Assembly: GCA_010093485.1 (NCBI GenBank)
Contig: MU001496.1
Location: 1,679,666-1,743,665, forward strand
Reading direction: 5' to 3'
DNA length: 64,000 nt
DNA from: Karstenula rhodostoma CBS 690.94
Taxonomy: Eukaryota; Ascomycota; Dothideomycetes; Pleosporales; Didymosphaeriaceae
Shown: positions 21,874 through 34,020 of the stretch, in pieces
How positions within the stretch are numbered: the stretch's first letter is position 1
Layout: every line of letters starts with the position of its first letter
Position numbers and translations under genes: made by a program
The notes under the pieces: model-generated
Told to the model about the DNA's origin: nothing
The model's input: the letters and a program-made list of their open reading frames with translations, nothing else
The model's database searches: none

Positions 21874-24397
21874 ATGGCAGCCGCTCCTATTGCGAGGCCT
21901 TCGGGCCTCCCCTTGTCGCCGTGCTCGCCCACCCTCAGCGAGAGATCCTTCGACAGCTCCATGATCCTCCCGGGCGACGCCATTCGCAGCATCTCTCCTC
22001 CTCTGTTTATGGAACGGCCGCCCTCGCCGTCCAGCTTCTACGCACATGCGAACCGCTCCACCCACACGCTCACGCTGGCAACCGCGCCCCCGCGACGCTC
22101 CCCACAGCTCCGAAATTCACCACCCCTCTCCTCGCAGAGCTCGCGCTCCACTCTCCGAAACATGAACCCTTCGCCCACAGGCGCAAAAAGTCCCGCCCTG
22201 ACTGTCGACACCATCGCATCCTCGCCAACCGTCCAACATGGCCTTCTTGGCCCCGCGCCGAGCGACTACATCAGCCACAGCCCCTCGCAACGGCGACTGA
22301 GCACCACGTCGAGTCTGAACAGCGACGATCTGGAGATGATCAGAAATAGATGGCCTGGGTTCGACAGTCACGGTTATGATGATAGCGGTGTGGACCTGGA
22401 GGAGGGCGACAACCAAGACCAATTCCCAACGACGACGCCCGACAGCGAGGTGGAGGACGATCGATGGCAAAATGGAGACTTCCAGGCCAAAGAAAAGGCC
22501 TATTCATCTGATCTGTATGCGAAACGAGCGGAAATGATTTTGGCGGACGCGAAGAAGCGGCTCAATGTATGCAACACAATTGGGGAGGGACTTGCGGAAG
22601 ACTGACGGTGAACAGGTCATGGAAAACAATATTCGGGGTGCGCGACAGTCGCTTGTTGTGTCGCCCACGTTCAACAGCTCCAAGATGGCAACCGAGTTCC
22701 AGCATCAGATCAACGCAGCGCGCGAAAGAGACAGGAAACTGTACGCTGGAATGGGCCCCATACCGCCTCGAAATCGATTATATCAATCCTCACCGCTCTC
22801 GGCAACTAGCAGCCCGACTCATTCCCGTGGCATGAGCGAGACTTCTGTTCCCTTGCCCTTCTCATCACCTTCATACATGGCAAAAATGCAAGATTCCAAA
22901 CGATCGTCGAGTGCCATGGGGCATGGGAGCGGGCCATGGTCGCCCCAGTCGTATGGCAATGGTCGTTTTCCCATCAGAGAGTCGCGGAGTTTCGAGGTGA
23001 TGCGCGACCCGCGCGGCCAGGATGAATCCTTGCGTTCACATTCCAGGAACTCTAGATCGCCGTCAAACGTTCTAGAAACCTTGCCAGAGGACGAATCACC
23101 AAATCTACACCGTTCCGCCTCCACTACGAGCAGCTTGCGCGATCAAGTACATGATCTTAAACATCGGATATCGAGCCTGAGGTTGAAAACGCACGAGGAA
23201 AGTATGCGGCGGCGGAGTCAGCAGAGCTTGCGTGCACCTAGCCCTTTCACCTCAGCCGAGACCTGGTATTCGGGGACAGAGGCGTACAAGACGCCGGGTT
23301 CACCCATCAGTGCCGATGCTGGTGTGGGGTTCAAGTTGGAGTCCCCCAGCAGAAAGGTGCTGTACGAGTATGAAGGTAGTGATTCAACGCCCAAGCAGCC
23401 GGTCGCTGCAGCCCAACAGGATCACACATATGCGGTGAAAGATGTCACTCGCGAATACGAGCAATCGCCACCTGATGCTGACGAGACCGAGAGCTCGTTT
23501 CACTACGACGACTGGGAGCAACAGAAGGCCTCCAAAGGCAATGTAGGCCTCGGTCTAGGTTTGGAAGAGACCGATGAGGACGACTTCATCTCAGTGGATG
23601 GTGATGATATCGACACAGGCTCTAGCGTCTACGAAGATGCTGTGTACGAGATGCCGGCTACAGAAAGGCACGAAGACCGCATAGATGCCTTTGACTACGA
23701 GAACTTTTTCTTGCACAGCGCCATGGGAACATACAGCGCCGCTCGCCCCAGGTCTTCCAGCAGCTCCAGCTCCGCCGATTCGGTGGCTACCACCAGACCA
23801 GCCAATGATCGTAGTTCGGTCGCTACTATCCTTCACACGCGAAATGTGTCGACGGGTTCCGGGAAGAGGGTGTCAATGCATATACGAAACTCGAGTCAGG
23901 CTTCGGTCTCTACAGTAGCCTCGTTTGCAACAGCTGCAGAGGACTTTTCTGATGACGACGAGGAGAACCCGCAGATGGACCAGTTTAGCAAGCACATGTT
24001 CCCTAGCCAGCAGCCTGTAGTGCAGAACATTGCCGCATCGCCGCACTCGGACTCTGCTTCCAATGTGGGCAAATCTGCTAGCTCGGGTTCGCCAGCCACA
24101 AGCTCAACCTCCACGCTGTCCCGCGTCTCGTCTCCCAGTTCAGGCGATCTCGTCACCGGTCTGCAAACCTCGAAGATCTTTTCCATCTTGTCGCAGACGC
24201 CGCGGGACGAGGCGCAGTTGGCGTTGAATGAAGAAGAGAAGCAGCTCATCTACAGCCTGGCTGCTAGCTTACAGCAGGTTTGCAGCAACCTGCGGAGCAC
24301 AACCAACGACCAGCATGTGCGGAAAGAATGGCGGAGGAGGCTCGATGAAGCTCGGAAAGTGCTCAACGGCGAGGATTTGGAGGGTCAGCCTTTCTGA
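21874..24397 (+). CDS. Serine-rich protein, function unknown
   Basis: No domain recognised. Exons are 21874-22566 and 22616-24397; the 49-bp intron has a CTGAC branch and phase 0. The product is 824 aa. It is the first in-frame ATG (ATAATGGC), after a long pyrimidine-rich leader. The protein is mostly disordered and rich in Ser, Pro and Thr with many SP sites, which suggests a phosphoprotein. The best-ordered piece spans the splice junction (about residues 205-275). It is a charged helical segment, YAKRAEMILADAKKRLN joined to VMENNIRGARQSLVV, followed by HQINAARERDRKLYAGMGPIPP. A second helix ends the protein (EEKQLIYSLAASLQQVCSNL to VLNGEDLEGQPF). Two terminal helical parts with a long disordered linker are typical of cytoskeletal or signalling scaffolds, but this is only inference. 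Confidence 0.72.
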
Positions 24398-26108
24398 TAA
24401 GCATCGGGGATTGTACGCCACATGTTTCTGACACGCAACAGTACCCACGGCAACGTTACCTAATGCCTATTGACGACCTGGGGCGGCTTGTTAGCGTTCT
24501 GCGAAACTAACCACACCTTCGACCTTGTTGCTTTCGTATGTTATGTTCCAGCGGTCAAGATTTATGCCCAATTCCCATTTCGCTGTGCTTCGACACGCTT
24601 CTTTTCCGTCATGTTTTTTTTGTTTGGATCGATACCTCATAGACGGCATGCTCGTGCATGTATTGATACCCGGGGTGGAGAGGAGGCGGCCGGTGTGGGT
24701 GGGGTTGCAGTCGGTTCTACCCTTTCGTTCCATGTACCTACCTTGGCTACCACCATAATGCAAATACTAGTGCGACCAACTACGGCCACATGTCGCTGAC
24801 AGATTGGGCTTGACCGACATGGCTTTCGAGAAGTGGATGGAAACAAACACGAGGGGAAGCAGATGGCGACGTCGCAAGGGGTCCCCAGCGCGGCAACAGC
24901 ACGAGGGCACACGAGGTTGGGTGGTTGACAGGTGTCTGGACTGGGCCCCACGGGCGCCCACTTTAACAGCATCATTGTTGCGGACGCAGTGTGTTGTCTG
25001 TCGAGGCCTTTGCCCTTCTCTCCCGGTGCTAATGCGCGTAGGCTCCCCGTGCGGCGGGCTAGAGCGCGCAACAGGCGGCAGGGCGGTGCAATTGGGCGGT
25101 GGGCGGGATCGAGGGTCCTGGGGGGTTCTTTTCCAAGACTGGCGGTGAGGACGAGGCTTGAGTGTCGTGGCTGGGTGCGCCGTCGCGCGTCGGGCAGCCA
25201 ATTGCGGGGACGAAGCGGCCGCTTTCTGCCCCATTGGGGACGATGGAGTCCGCTGCAGGCGACGGGTGCAGGGCGTGCAGGGAGACGACGGTCGGCTTCA
25301 CGAGGCTATCCCTTCGTTGTGCATGCGCGCCGCATTCACCCACACGCAGCTAGGCCGACAAATTTTCGCACTGGCCGGCCCTCTTTAACGCGCCGTCTCG
25401 CGGGAGCTGGCTGCTGGCGTACATACCAAGTGCGGTCCATTCTGCGTGTTTACACTCTCCTCCCGCATTGTGCAACCATCGTGTACTGTATTCTACGTTG
25501 CGACGACGTCGACGCCGGCGTCCTCGCCCCCAGCCCCCAGCCCCCAGCCCTCACCTCCTCACCTCCTCACCTCCTCACCTCACCCGCCGCCGTCCGCATC
25601 GTGAATTTCGCCGCGGGGCCCCCAAGCGCTGTGCGTGAAACGCCAATCGTTATCAGACGCCGCCGGATGGCTCGTTCCTTGCCTGAATCCGAGAGCACCT
25701 AAGCCTAAACCTATTCCGCCCTGTGTGTGTCGCCAAAACACACCATCCACACGCCTGCCCAGGTGCACTCGTAGTGAAAGCCCGGTGACCACTTGCATGA
25801 CCATTGCTACTCCTGCTCCCGCTTCGAGCCCGCCCGCCCGCAACCACCTGTATACGCCTACATACGTCTACGCACGTCTCTGTGCCCACCGCATCGCTTG
25901 CCACTCGCTGGTGCAACTCGTGCACCGGCTGCACCACCAAACTTCGCCGCTGGGGGTCCATTTGTGCCACTGCACCGCACCGCATCGCACCTTCCCTCAC
26001 TTCGCCTCTTCCCGCGCAATCGCGGTTCCTCGACTCCGCTAATGTGCCCGCCTCCTCCACCGCCCTCTTCCTGTTTGCGCGCCTCCAGATACCCGGCTTC
26101 CTCGCACC
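24398..26108. other. 1.7-kb intergenic region, upstream of the giant WG-rich gene
   Basis: Gap between the serine-rich gene and the next start codon. It contains overlapping open frames on both strands, none with family motifs or convincing splice structure. Low-complexity C-rich repeats occur at 25527-25582. The last few hundred bases are C/T-rich, as expected of a long 5' leader. A small gene in 24,800-25,400 cannot be excluded, but I see no positive evidence. Confidence 0.5.
25527..25582. repeat. CCCCCAG x3 and TCACCTCC x4 microsatellites
   Basis: Two adjacent simple repeats: three 7-bp units (25527-25547), then four 8-bp units (25551-25582, the last with one change). They lie in the presumed promoter or leader of the giant gene. 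Confidence 0.85.
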
Positions 26109-29100
26109 ATGTCCATGTCTCCTCCCGCCAGCTCACGCCGCGCCGCCGCCACCGCTCCATATGCGAGGCGCAGGCGCCGGCTGCCATCGACGACTGGATC
26201 CCATGATAGCATGAGGAGCAGGATTTCAAGAGCTAGTGGAAAGGAAAGCATGTCTGGGAGCGAGTGCGGAGCAAGCTGCTACACTGGGAGTACATTTGAC
26301 CCCGAACCAGAAGAGAGCGCGCCGTTTGCGAGGCTGCTAGGGGACGTAGTCCAGGCGCTGGACCGGCTGGAACACCGCAGCGGCCAGGACTACCGCAAGA
26401 GTAATCACGGAATTTCGGTATGGCAGCTTTATTTGGTCGAACCCCCACTTCTCTTGCTCCCCGCATTCCCTTGTTTGTGCTGTGAAGCGCATTGCGAGCG
26501 CCCAGGTTGCACCTTGTATTGAGACACTTCGCATCGTTGATCTGTACTAATACCCGCAGATACTCGACCTTTCAACACAGCTGACGGCGCTCCTGCCGCC
26601 GCCATCTACACCCTCGCGCGATCTCTGGCTGGAAACGCCTCAGAGCCATGAAGGGTTACCGCCCCCATCTTACGACGACACCATCGCCGATCTCCCTCCC
26701 GACTACACCTGCACCGATGCGTTCGCCACGGCGCGGACACCGGAGTACACACCGTTCCCATCTCTAAATGCTTCTATCTGTTCTGACGTTCCGAACTGCC
26801 TACGTATAAGTTGTAATACATCGCCTTGTTCTTCTCTTTTCTTGGACGAGAAGTCGCTCTACGCAGACATTGATTTTGGTTTCGTCGATGACGGAGTCAG
26901 ATCGCATGCAAAGAAGAAGGCTAACAAGAAGGTCCCTCCGCCGTCTAAGAGCCCTTTTGACGAACCGGAGAAGCAGCCAGATCCGCCCGCAGAGCCTCCG
27001 CCTGGTGACAATGGCGGCGGTGATCCACCGGCTGATGGTGGAGCAGGCGGTGGAGGTGGTGGTGATGGTGGGGACGAGAAGAAAGATGACGATTTGGACG
27101 ATGGATGGGGCGCTCCAACTGGTAAGAAGGGGAAGAAGAAGACCAAGAAGCAAGAGGAAGAAGAACGCAAGAAGAAGGAAGAGGAAGAAGAGGCCGAGCG
27201 CAAGAAGAAAGAGGAAGAGGAGGCTGCTGCTGCTGCTGCTGCTGCGACGGCAGCGGCGGCCACGAGTGCCGGCGCTGACCTTAGCTGGGCAGATGGTAAC
27301 GGAGCTGCAGCTGCCGAAGATGATGGCTGGGGTTCACTTGCACCTACGAAGAAGAAGAAGGGTAAAAAGGGAAGGGTATGTGGTAATCTCGGTTGCTCAA
27401 ATGCCACGTTTCAATACACTAACGTCACTACAGGCAGCCGAAGCCGCTGCACCACCGCCCCTTGTAGCAGATCCAAATACCACATTTGACAGCATTGATC
27501 TTGGAGACGATTCTGGTGCGCCCAAGATTGACTTGAGTCTTGGTGACATAGGCGCAAAATCTTCTTCGTTTGGCTTAGACAATTGGTCCTCCGGCGGCGG
27601 CTGGGGATCTAAAGAGGACAAGGGTGATAATCCGTGGGGCTCTGAAGAAAAACCCAAGGGCAGTGACAATTTTGACTTCAACTTCGATGCGTTCAACGCA
27701 GGGGGTGTGGCCCCTCCTGTCCCACCACCTCCGGAAGAGAAGCCCCCGGAAGACGATGGATGGGGGTTCAGCTTCGGAAACAACAAGGCTGATAAGAGTA
27801 AGAAAAAGAAGGCCGGCATTTCTGATTTACTTGGGGAATCAACGCCAGAACCACCCAAGCCCGCAGCGCCACCGCCAGCCGACGACGAGTGGGGCTCATT
27901 CTCGTTCGGCGGTGCTGCGAAGGACAAGAAGAAAAAGGGGAAGAAGGGCGCTCTTGTCGAAGAGACACCTCCCGCACCCGACCCTGTCCCAGAGCCCGAA
28001 CCTGAACCTGAACCAGTAGTCGAGGCACCTCCTCCTGAGCCCGAAGTACCTGCAGTCGATCCTTTCGCTGGACTAAGCAAGAGTCAGAAGAAAAAGCTAG
28101 AAAAGAAGATGAAAGATGACGCAGCGGCAAAGGCAAAAGCAGACGAGGAAGAAGCTGAGCGCAAGAAGAAAGAGGAAGAGGAAGAGGCTGAGCGTCTGAA
28201 TAAGGAGGAAGAAGCCGCAGCCGCAGCCGCAGCCGCGGAAGCTGAAGCAGCGACAGCGGCACCCCTCGAGCCAGTGAAGAGCCATGACTCGTGGGGTTTG
28301 GGCGCTGCGACGACTACGACCGGTAAGAAAAAGAAGGGTAAAAAAGGCAAGGAGGAGCCCAAAGTTGAGGAGCCGCCGCCGCCACCCCCCGAACCCGAAC
28401 CCGAACCAGCGCCAGTCGAGGAGAAGAAGGACGATTGGGGCGACGACTGGGGCGCGCCTGTGACGACGACGAAGAAGGGTAAGAAGGGGAAAAAGGGCGT
28501 CGTCGAAGAGGTTGTTGAGCCGCCCAAGGTCGAGGAGCCTCCACCGCCTCCACCAGAGCCCGCTCCAGCACCGCCTGTTGACGATGACTGGGGATCATTT
28601 GCCCCCGCCGCGACCAAGAAGAAGAAAGGCAAGAAAGGTGCCATTATACCTGATCCGCCGCCTGTCATTGAACCTGAACATATACCCGAACCCGAACCTG
28701 TCGCAGAGGAAAATAAGGACGATTGGGGCGATGACGACTGGGGCACGGCTGGTAAGAGCAACAACGAAGAACCCGCTCCTCCCGAACCTGCGAAAGAGAA
28801 AGAAGGTGACTGGGGTTTCAGCTCGATCTGGGGTGGCGGTAGTAAGAAGAAGAAGAAGGGTAAGGGCGACCCTGAGCCCGAGATCGAGCTGGAGCCGGTC
28901 GTCGTGGAGGCTGCCCAGATTCAAGAAGCGGATGCCATCGAAGAGCCCCAGGCGCCAGAAGAGGAGGAGTGGGGAACTCCATCATGGGGCAAGAAAATGG
29001 ACAAGAACAAGAACGACCCTCTCGATGTCACCGATGAGTTCGCTTCTGGCCAGATCCAGAAGCCTGATGAGGATGACCCCTGGGGCAGTGCTCAGTTCAA

Positions 29101-30280
29101 CATCAGCAAGAAGACCAAGAAGGGAAAGAAGGGTCTCACAGGGGCCATACCGCCTAGTGAGATTGATCTTCTCGGCGAACCTGAGTTGCCGCCAATGAAA
29201 GAAATCGAAGCCCCCCCGGCGGCGGATCAGGTCGAAGATGAGGGCTGGGGCTTCGGGACTTCCTCTTCCAAGAAGAAAAAGAAGAAAGGCGAAGAAGATG
29301 GCGGCAAGCTCAGTAAGACTACCACCAAAGACTCGGCCTCGAAATCTGCGAAGGACACTTTCGAAGACCTCATCAATCTCGACGAACCGCCGAAAGAGGA
29401 AGAGCCGCCTGCTCCGGAGCCTCCGAAAAGCGTCTGGGTCGATTACGTGCCTCCACCGCCTCCAAAGAACGAGACCGGCACAGGTAAGAAGAAGCGTTTA
29501 GCGAAGGAAAAGAAGGACAAGGAGAAGTGGGATAAGGAGCAGCAGGAGCGCATTGACCGTGAAGAAAAGGAGGCAGCGGAAGCCGCTGAGAAAGCACACG
29601 CCGAAGCTGCAGAAACAGAAAACGCACGTCTTGCAGCTGAAGAGGCCGAGAACGCACGTATTGCAGCTGAAGAGGGAGAAAACGCACGCATTGCAGCTGA
29701 AGAGGCCGAAAACGCACGCATTGCAGCTGAAGAGGCCGAGAAGGCTCGACTTGAAGCTGAAGAGGCAGCGGAGAAAGCCCGACTTGAAGCTGAAGCGGCG
29801 GAAAAGGCGAAGAAGGAGGAGTCTTCTGGCTGGGGATCTTCTATCTGGGGCTCCTCGAAGAAGAAGAAGGAGAGTGCGAAGCAGAAGAAAGAGCGTGAGG
29901 AGAAGGAGAGGCTCGAGCGTGAAGAAACGGAACGTGCTGAGAGAGAGGAGCAGGAACGTATCCAGCGGGAAGCTGATGAGGCCGCAGAAGCCGAGCGAGT
30001 CCGAGTTCAAGCGGAAGAGGCAGAACAGGCACGGATCGCAGCAGAAGAGGCAGAAAAGGCACGGATCGAAGCGGAAGAGGCTGAAAAGGCACGAATCGAA
30101 GCGGAAGAGGCTGAAAAGGCTAAGAAAGAGGCAGAGGCAAGTTCGGGCTGGGGCTCTTCTATTTGGGGTTCGTCTAAGAAAAAGGAGACGTCAAAGCAGA
30201 AGAAGGAACGTGAGGTTCGCGAGAAGAAGGAGCGCGAAGAACAAGAGCGTCTGGATCGTGAGGCCCAGGAAGCGGCGGCG

Positions 30281-30313
<33 letters not shown>

Positions 30314-33300
30314 GAAGCAGAAGCCGAAGCCGCTGAGAAGGAAGCAGCTGAGCAGGCTCAGCGAGAAGCGGAGGAGGCTGAGGCTGCCCGTTTGGCTGAG
30401 GAGAAAGCGGCTCTCGAGGCTTCGTCGTCGAAAAAAGACAAGAAGAAAAAGAAGAAGGGTGCTGCTGTCGAAGAAGCCCCACCACCGCCACCGCCTCCTG
30501 CTCCACCTGCGTTTGACGATGACCTACTCGATCTTGTCAAAGACGTTCCCGCCGATGATCTACTTGCTGAGCTCGACGGGGATACCAAGAAAGAGGAGGC
30601 AGGCGGAGGCTGGGGTAGCGCGTGGGGAATCTCTCTGCGCAAGACCAAGAAACTTGAGCCAAAGCCTGAACCCCAATGGGACGATTTCATGGTCGATGAG
30701 TCAGCTCCAGTCCTTGTTGAAGAAGACCCGATCATGCCAGACCCGCCGGTGGCTGTCGAACTCGTACCTGAACCCGTACCCGAACCTGAACCGGAAAAGA
30801 AGTCGTCCAAGCTCAAGAAATCCAAGAAGGGCGATCTGAAGAGTTCGTCAAAGAGCAAGTCAAGGGCTGTGGAACCCGAACCCGAGCCTGTGTTCGAAGA
30901 CGCCCTTGACGATATCGCACCTCCTCCGCCTGAGCCGCCCGTTGTTGAGGTCGTGGAGCCGACGCCCAAGAAGTCTTCCAAGTTGAAGAAGACCGAGAAG
31001 GTCTCGTCCAAATCCAAGTCAAAGAAAGACAAGTCCCCTCCGTTGGAGATTCCCGAACCGGAGCCCTTCGAAGAACCTCCCAAGATCCCTACACCCGTTC
31101 CTGGGGGCTTTCCTATGGACGATGAGATGGATCTGATTGATATGGATATGGCGCCGCCACCTCCAGCAGAACCAGAGCCGGAGCCGGAGCCTGAACCAGA
31201 GCCCGTCGTGGTCGTCGTTGAGAAGAAGTCTAAGAAGAAGAAGGACAAGAGCAGCAAGAGCAGCAAGAGCAGAGCGATTGTGCTCGAGCCTGAACCTGAG
31301 CCCATCGTCGAGGCGCCGCCGCCACCGCCACCGGTTGACGACTTCATGGTGATGGAGGATGAACTTGCACCAGTGGGCGATGAAATTCCGCCAGCTCCGC
31401 CAACACCACCGCCTGAGCCTGAAGTCAAACCCAGCTCGGCGAAGAAGGAGCGTGCGAAAGTTGTGCGCAAAGGTGGTTCCAACGCTTGGGGCCTTTGGCC
31501 CACTGCTGGTGCCGCTGGTGCTTCGTCCTCGAAAGCCAAGTCATCCAAGAGACAGTCTACGGACGACGGCAGCAGCGCCGCAGCGCCTTCAAGACCCGGC
31601 GTGTCCCGCTCCAAATCCGCTCGTGCTCCGTCTTCGCGCGACAAGGATGTAATGTCCAGATCATCAGGATCAGACAAGATGAGCAAGACACCTTCACGCT
31701 CCAAATCTACACGCGCCTCCACTGGATTTGCATCGATGTTTGGAGTGGGTCCTCCATCCAGTCGCAGCAAGCGTCACGGCTCAGCCGCACCCCGCACAGC
31801 TTCCAGACGGCCATCCTTCGACCATGATGCCGCGATGATGTCGCCTCCTCAGACAGACACGGACGCAAAAGTTGCTTCCAAGGCGGCTAAGGTGACGGGC
31901 ATGAGAGGCTCGGCCAGCAGGCGATCCAGCACTAGGGAAAAGGGCAAGTCTAGAGGTAAGCAGATCGCCCAGAACGGGTGCCACGTGCGTAAGCGGAGAA
32001 ATCAAGCTAACCACATCCGTGCAGCTACCCCGGACCCGTATGCCATGGACGATGATCAGGATGTCGACATGGGGCTCGACGACGAGGCCCCACCTCCACC
32101 TTCACCAATGCAGAAATCCAAATACCGCCGCAAATCAAAGCACGACTCGGTGTCGCCTGTGGAAGAGCTGTACACGGCTCCGCCCAGCGCTGAGGACCCT
32201 GTCGACATCGACCCGATAGATGTCGAGCCAGCCCCAGCTGAACCGGCCCGCCGCGAGCGACATCGTCGTGAGCGCGGCAACTCCAGCGCTCGCGATACTA
32301 TCGCTGCAGCGACAGCCGGTGCAGCCGCCGCTACCGGATTAATGAGCATGTTCGGCCTGGGCAAAAAGAAGGACAAGGCTGCGCCGCCCGAGGACGACCG
32401 GCGCGAGCGCCGCAGGGCTGCTCACGAGACAGAAGACGAGCGGAGACGACGCAAGCGGTCCTCAGCACGCGATGGACCCAACGACGAGGAAGCGAAACGG
32501 TTGCGCCACGAGCGCCGCAGCGTGCGTCGCTCTGCGCGCATGCCGGACGGCGATATAGAAGGTGGTGCGGAGCCCGGTGACGGCGCCAACGGCAGCACCG
32601 ATGTCGACCCTGAGCGCGAGGCCAGACGCGCCGAACGCAGGGCAAAGCGACAAGCAGAGAAGGGTGTGCGCCGTGCGGAACTCGAGGAGATCGAGGGCAA
32701 GGCCGAGCGTCGCCGCGAGCGCGAACGCGACAACGAGCGCTCCGTCTTCGCGGAGAAGAAGGCTAAACAGATGGCCGAGCTGGAGCGCCGCAACAAGGAG
32801 GCCGAGGAGCAACTGCGCCGCATGAACGAGAAAGAGGCGCGCCACGCTGGCCGGGAGTCCCGCAAGGCCCCCGAAGTGCGCGAGCACCGCTCCTCGCGTC
32901 GCAAAGACAAGGAGCGCGAGCGCTCGGCCCGCCCAGACAATGAACGACGCAAGACGCACGTCGACGGCGAGGATCCCGAGGAGCGCCGCCGCCGCCGCGA
33001 AGAGCGCCGCACCCAGCGCCGCAACTCAGACTACCCCGTGCCCAACGGCACCGGCGAGCCCATCACCGACTACTTCGACACGCGCAACGCGTCGCAACAC
33101 AACTCGCACCACCGAACCCCGCACCGCACCCGCGAGGAGGAGGCAAACATGCCGTACATGACAAAGGGCGGCGACAAGACATCCTCGTGGATCGACTCCC
33201 TCTCCAACGAGCCGCCACTCCCACCACCCCTCGCGGAAACGGTCTTCGATCCTCCCCCCGGTGCGCGCGAAGGGCTCGGCGACGACGAATCCCCGTCCGC

Positions 33301-33619
33301 CGACGAGGAAATCCGCATGCGCATCCGGCACCCGAAGCGCACCAGTCGCCGCGAGAAGGAGGACCGCGAGCGCGAGAAGGAGAAGGAGCGCGCGGGCAAG
33401 AGCGGCCACAGGAGGCGCTCGCACTACGAGGGGATGCAGCGCGATGAGGGCGAGGATGGGGATCGCGAGCGCAGGAGTAGGCGAGAGGAGCGCCGCAAAA
33501 CGTACGTCAACGAGGGGTATGCCGAGGTGCCTGTGCGCACGTGGGATGGGCGGCCTGCGGCGGTGGATGGGGCGGCGGTGCAGGGGAAGAGGGGGAGTTG
33601 GTTTAAGAAGATTTTTTGA
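26109..33619 (+). CDS. Giant disordered WG- and Lys/Glu-rich protein
   Basis: Function unknown. Exons are 26109-26417, 26560-27375, 27434-31955 and 32025-33619, giving 2,413 aa. The N-terminus holds LPPPSYDDTIADLPPDYT, a PPxY-containing motif I associate with a conserved ascomycete family, then LYADIDFG and lysine-rich linkers. Residues about 284-1730 form a long array of DD-x-WG cores, each followed by a Lys/Gly stretch (KKKKGKKG). There are about 25 WG dipeptides, with Pro/Glu linkers between them. Two coding minisatellites (5 and about 4 units of 10 aa, core AAEEAE) predict coiled or single helices at about 1105-1154 and 1235-1271, and polyalanine occurs near them. The C-terminal third is Arg/Glu-rich and ends KRGSWFKKIF. 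The last intron (69 bp) is stop-free and in frame. The join of exon 1 to exon 2 (142-bp intron) is the weakest point: it could be two genes. Confidence 0.72.
29621..29770 (+). repeat. Coding minisatellite, 30 bp x 5
   Basis: Five adjacent 30-bp units in the giant gene, each encoding a variant of NARIAAEEAE. The units differ at few positions, which indicates recent expansion or homogenisation. The heptad-free charged helix pattern resembles LEA-type repeats. Confidence 0.9.
30011..30120 (+). repeat. Coding minisatellite, 30 bp x about 4
   Basis: Second 30-bp array in the same gene. Each unit encodes ARIEAEEAEK or a close variant. It follows the same SSGWGSSIWGSSKKK segment that follows the first array, so a larger segment was probably duplicated. 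Confidence 0.85.
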
Positions 33620-34020
33620 GGCGAGACGTGCGTGGGCTGCGATGATTTTGGTTGGGATGACATGTATGTATGCGTGCGATGATTACGACTTGACTGGCTT
33701 TTTGGATGACTGATGGTTGGACGGTTGGTCGGTTGGGTATGTGTGCATTGCGACGGCGTTATACCCCCCTTGCTTTGCGTTGCTTTGCGTTGCTTTGCTT
33801 GTCGCAGCGATGTTTTGAGCAGTGCTGATATCCCCCTCTTTGGCTGTGTGTGCGGGTGGTGGTGGTTGGTAGATAGATAGATACCCAAAATACATACATC
33901 ACGTGTAGACAACCCCACTATCAGTGTTGGAACGGTGTTGTCATGTCATGTCATGTCATGTGCAACAAGGCGCGTGGGTTTTGCCGTGTGCTGTGCTGTG
34001 CTGGGATGTGCTGGATGAAG
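33620..34020. other. Intergenic region with short tandem repeats
   Basis: 3' flank of the giant gene. It contains three TGCTTTGCGT-like 10-mers (33771-33800), an AGAT tract (33871-33884) and four TCATG pentamers (33941-33960). Sequence resembling the end of an array unit (TTTTGCCGTG) begins near 33978. No gene seen. Confidence 0.7.

Noticed and set aside
24767..25702. Several frames of 100-256 codons on both strands
   Set aside because: Arg/Pro-rich composition typical of non-coding GC-rich DNA; no motifs, and the frames overlap one another on both strands.
26859..28764. Long minus-strand frames opposite the giant gene
   Set aside because: Same reason: the repetitive coding composition keeps the opposite frames open. 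Poly-Ser, Ala and Gly content only.
30358..31770. 470-codon open frame on the minus strand
   Set aside because: It is antisense to the giant gene and reads as Ser/Gly-rich low complexity, which is the mirror of the Pro/Glu/Lys codons. No motif or independent splice or start signal.
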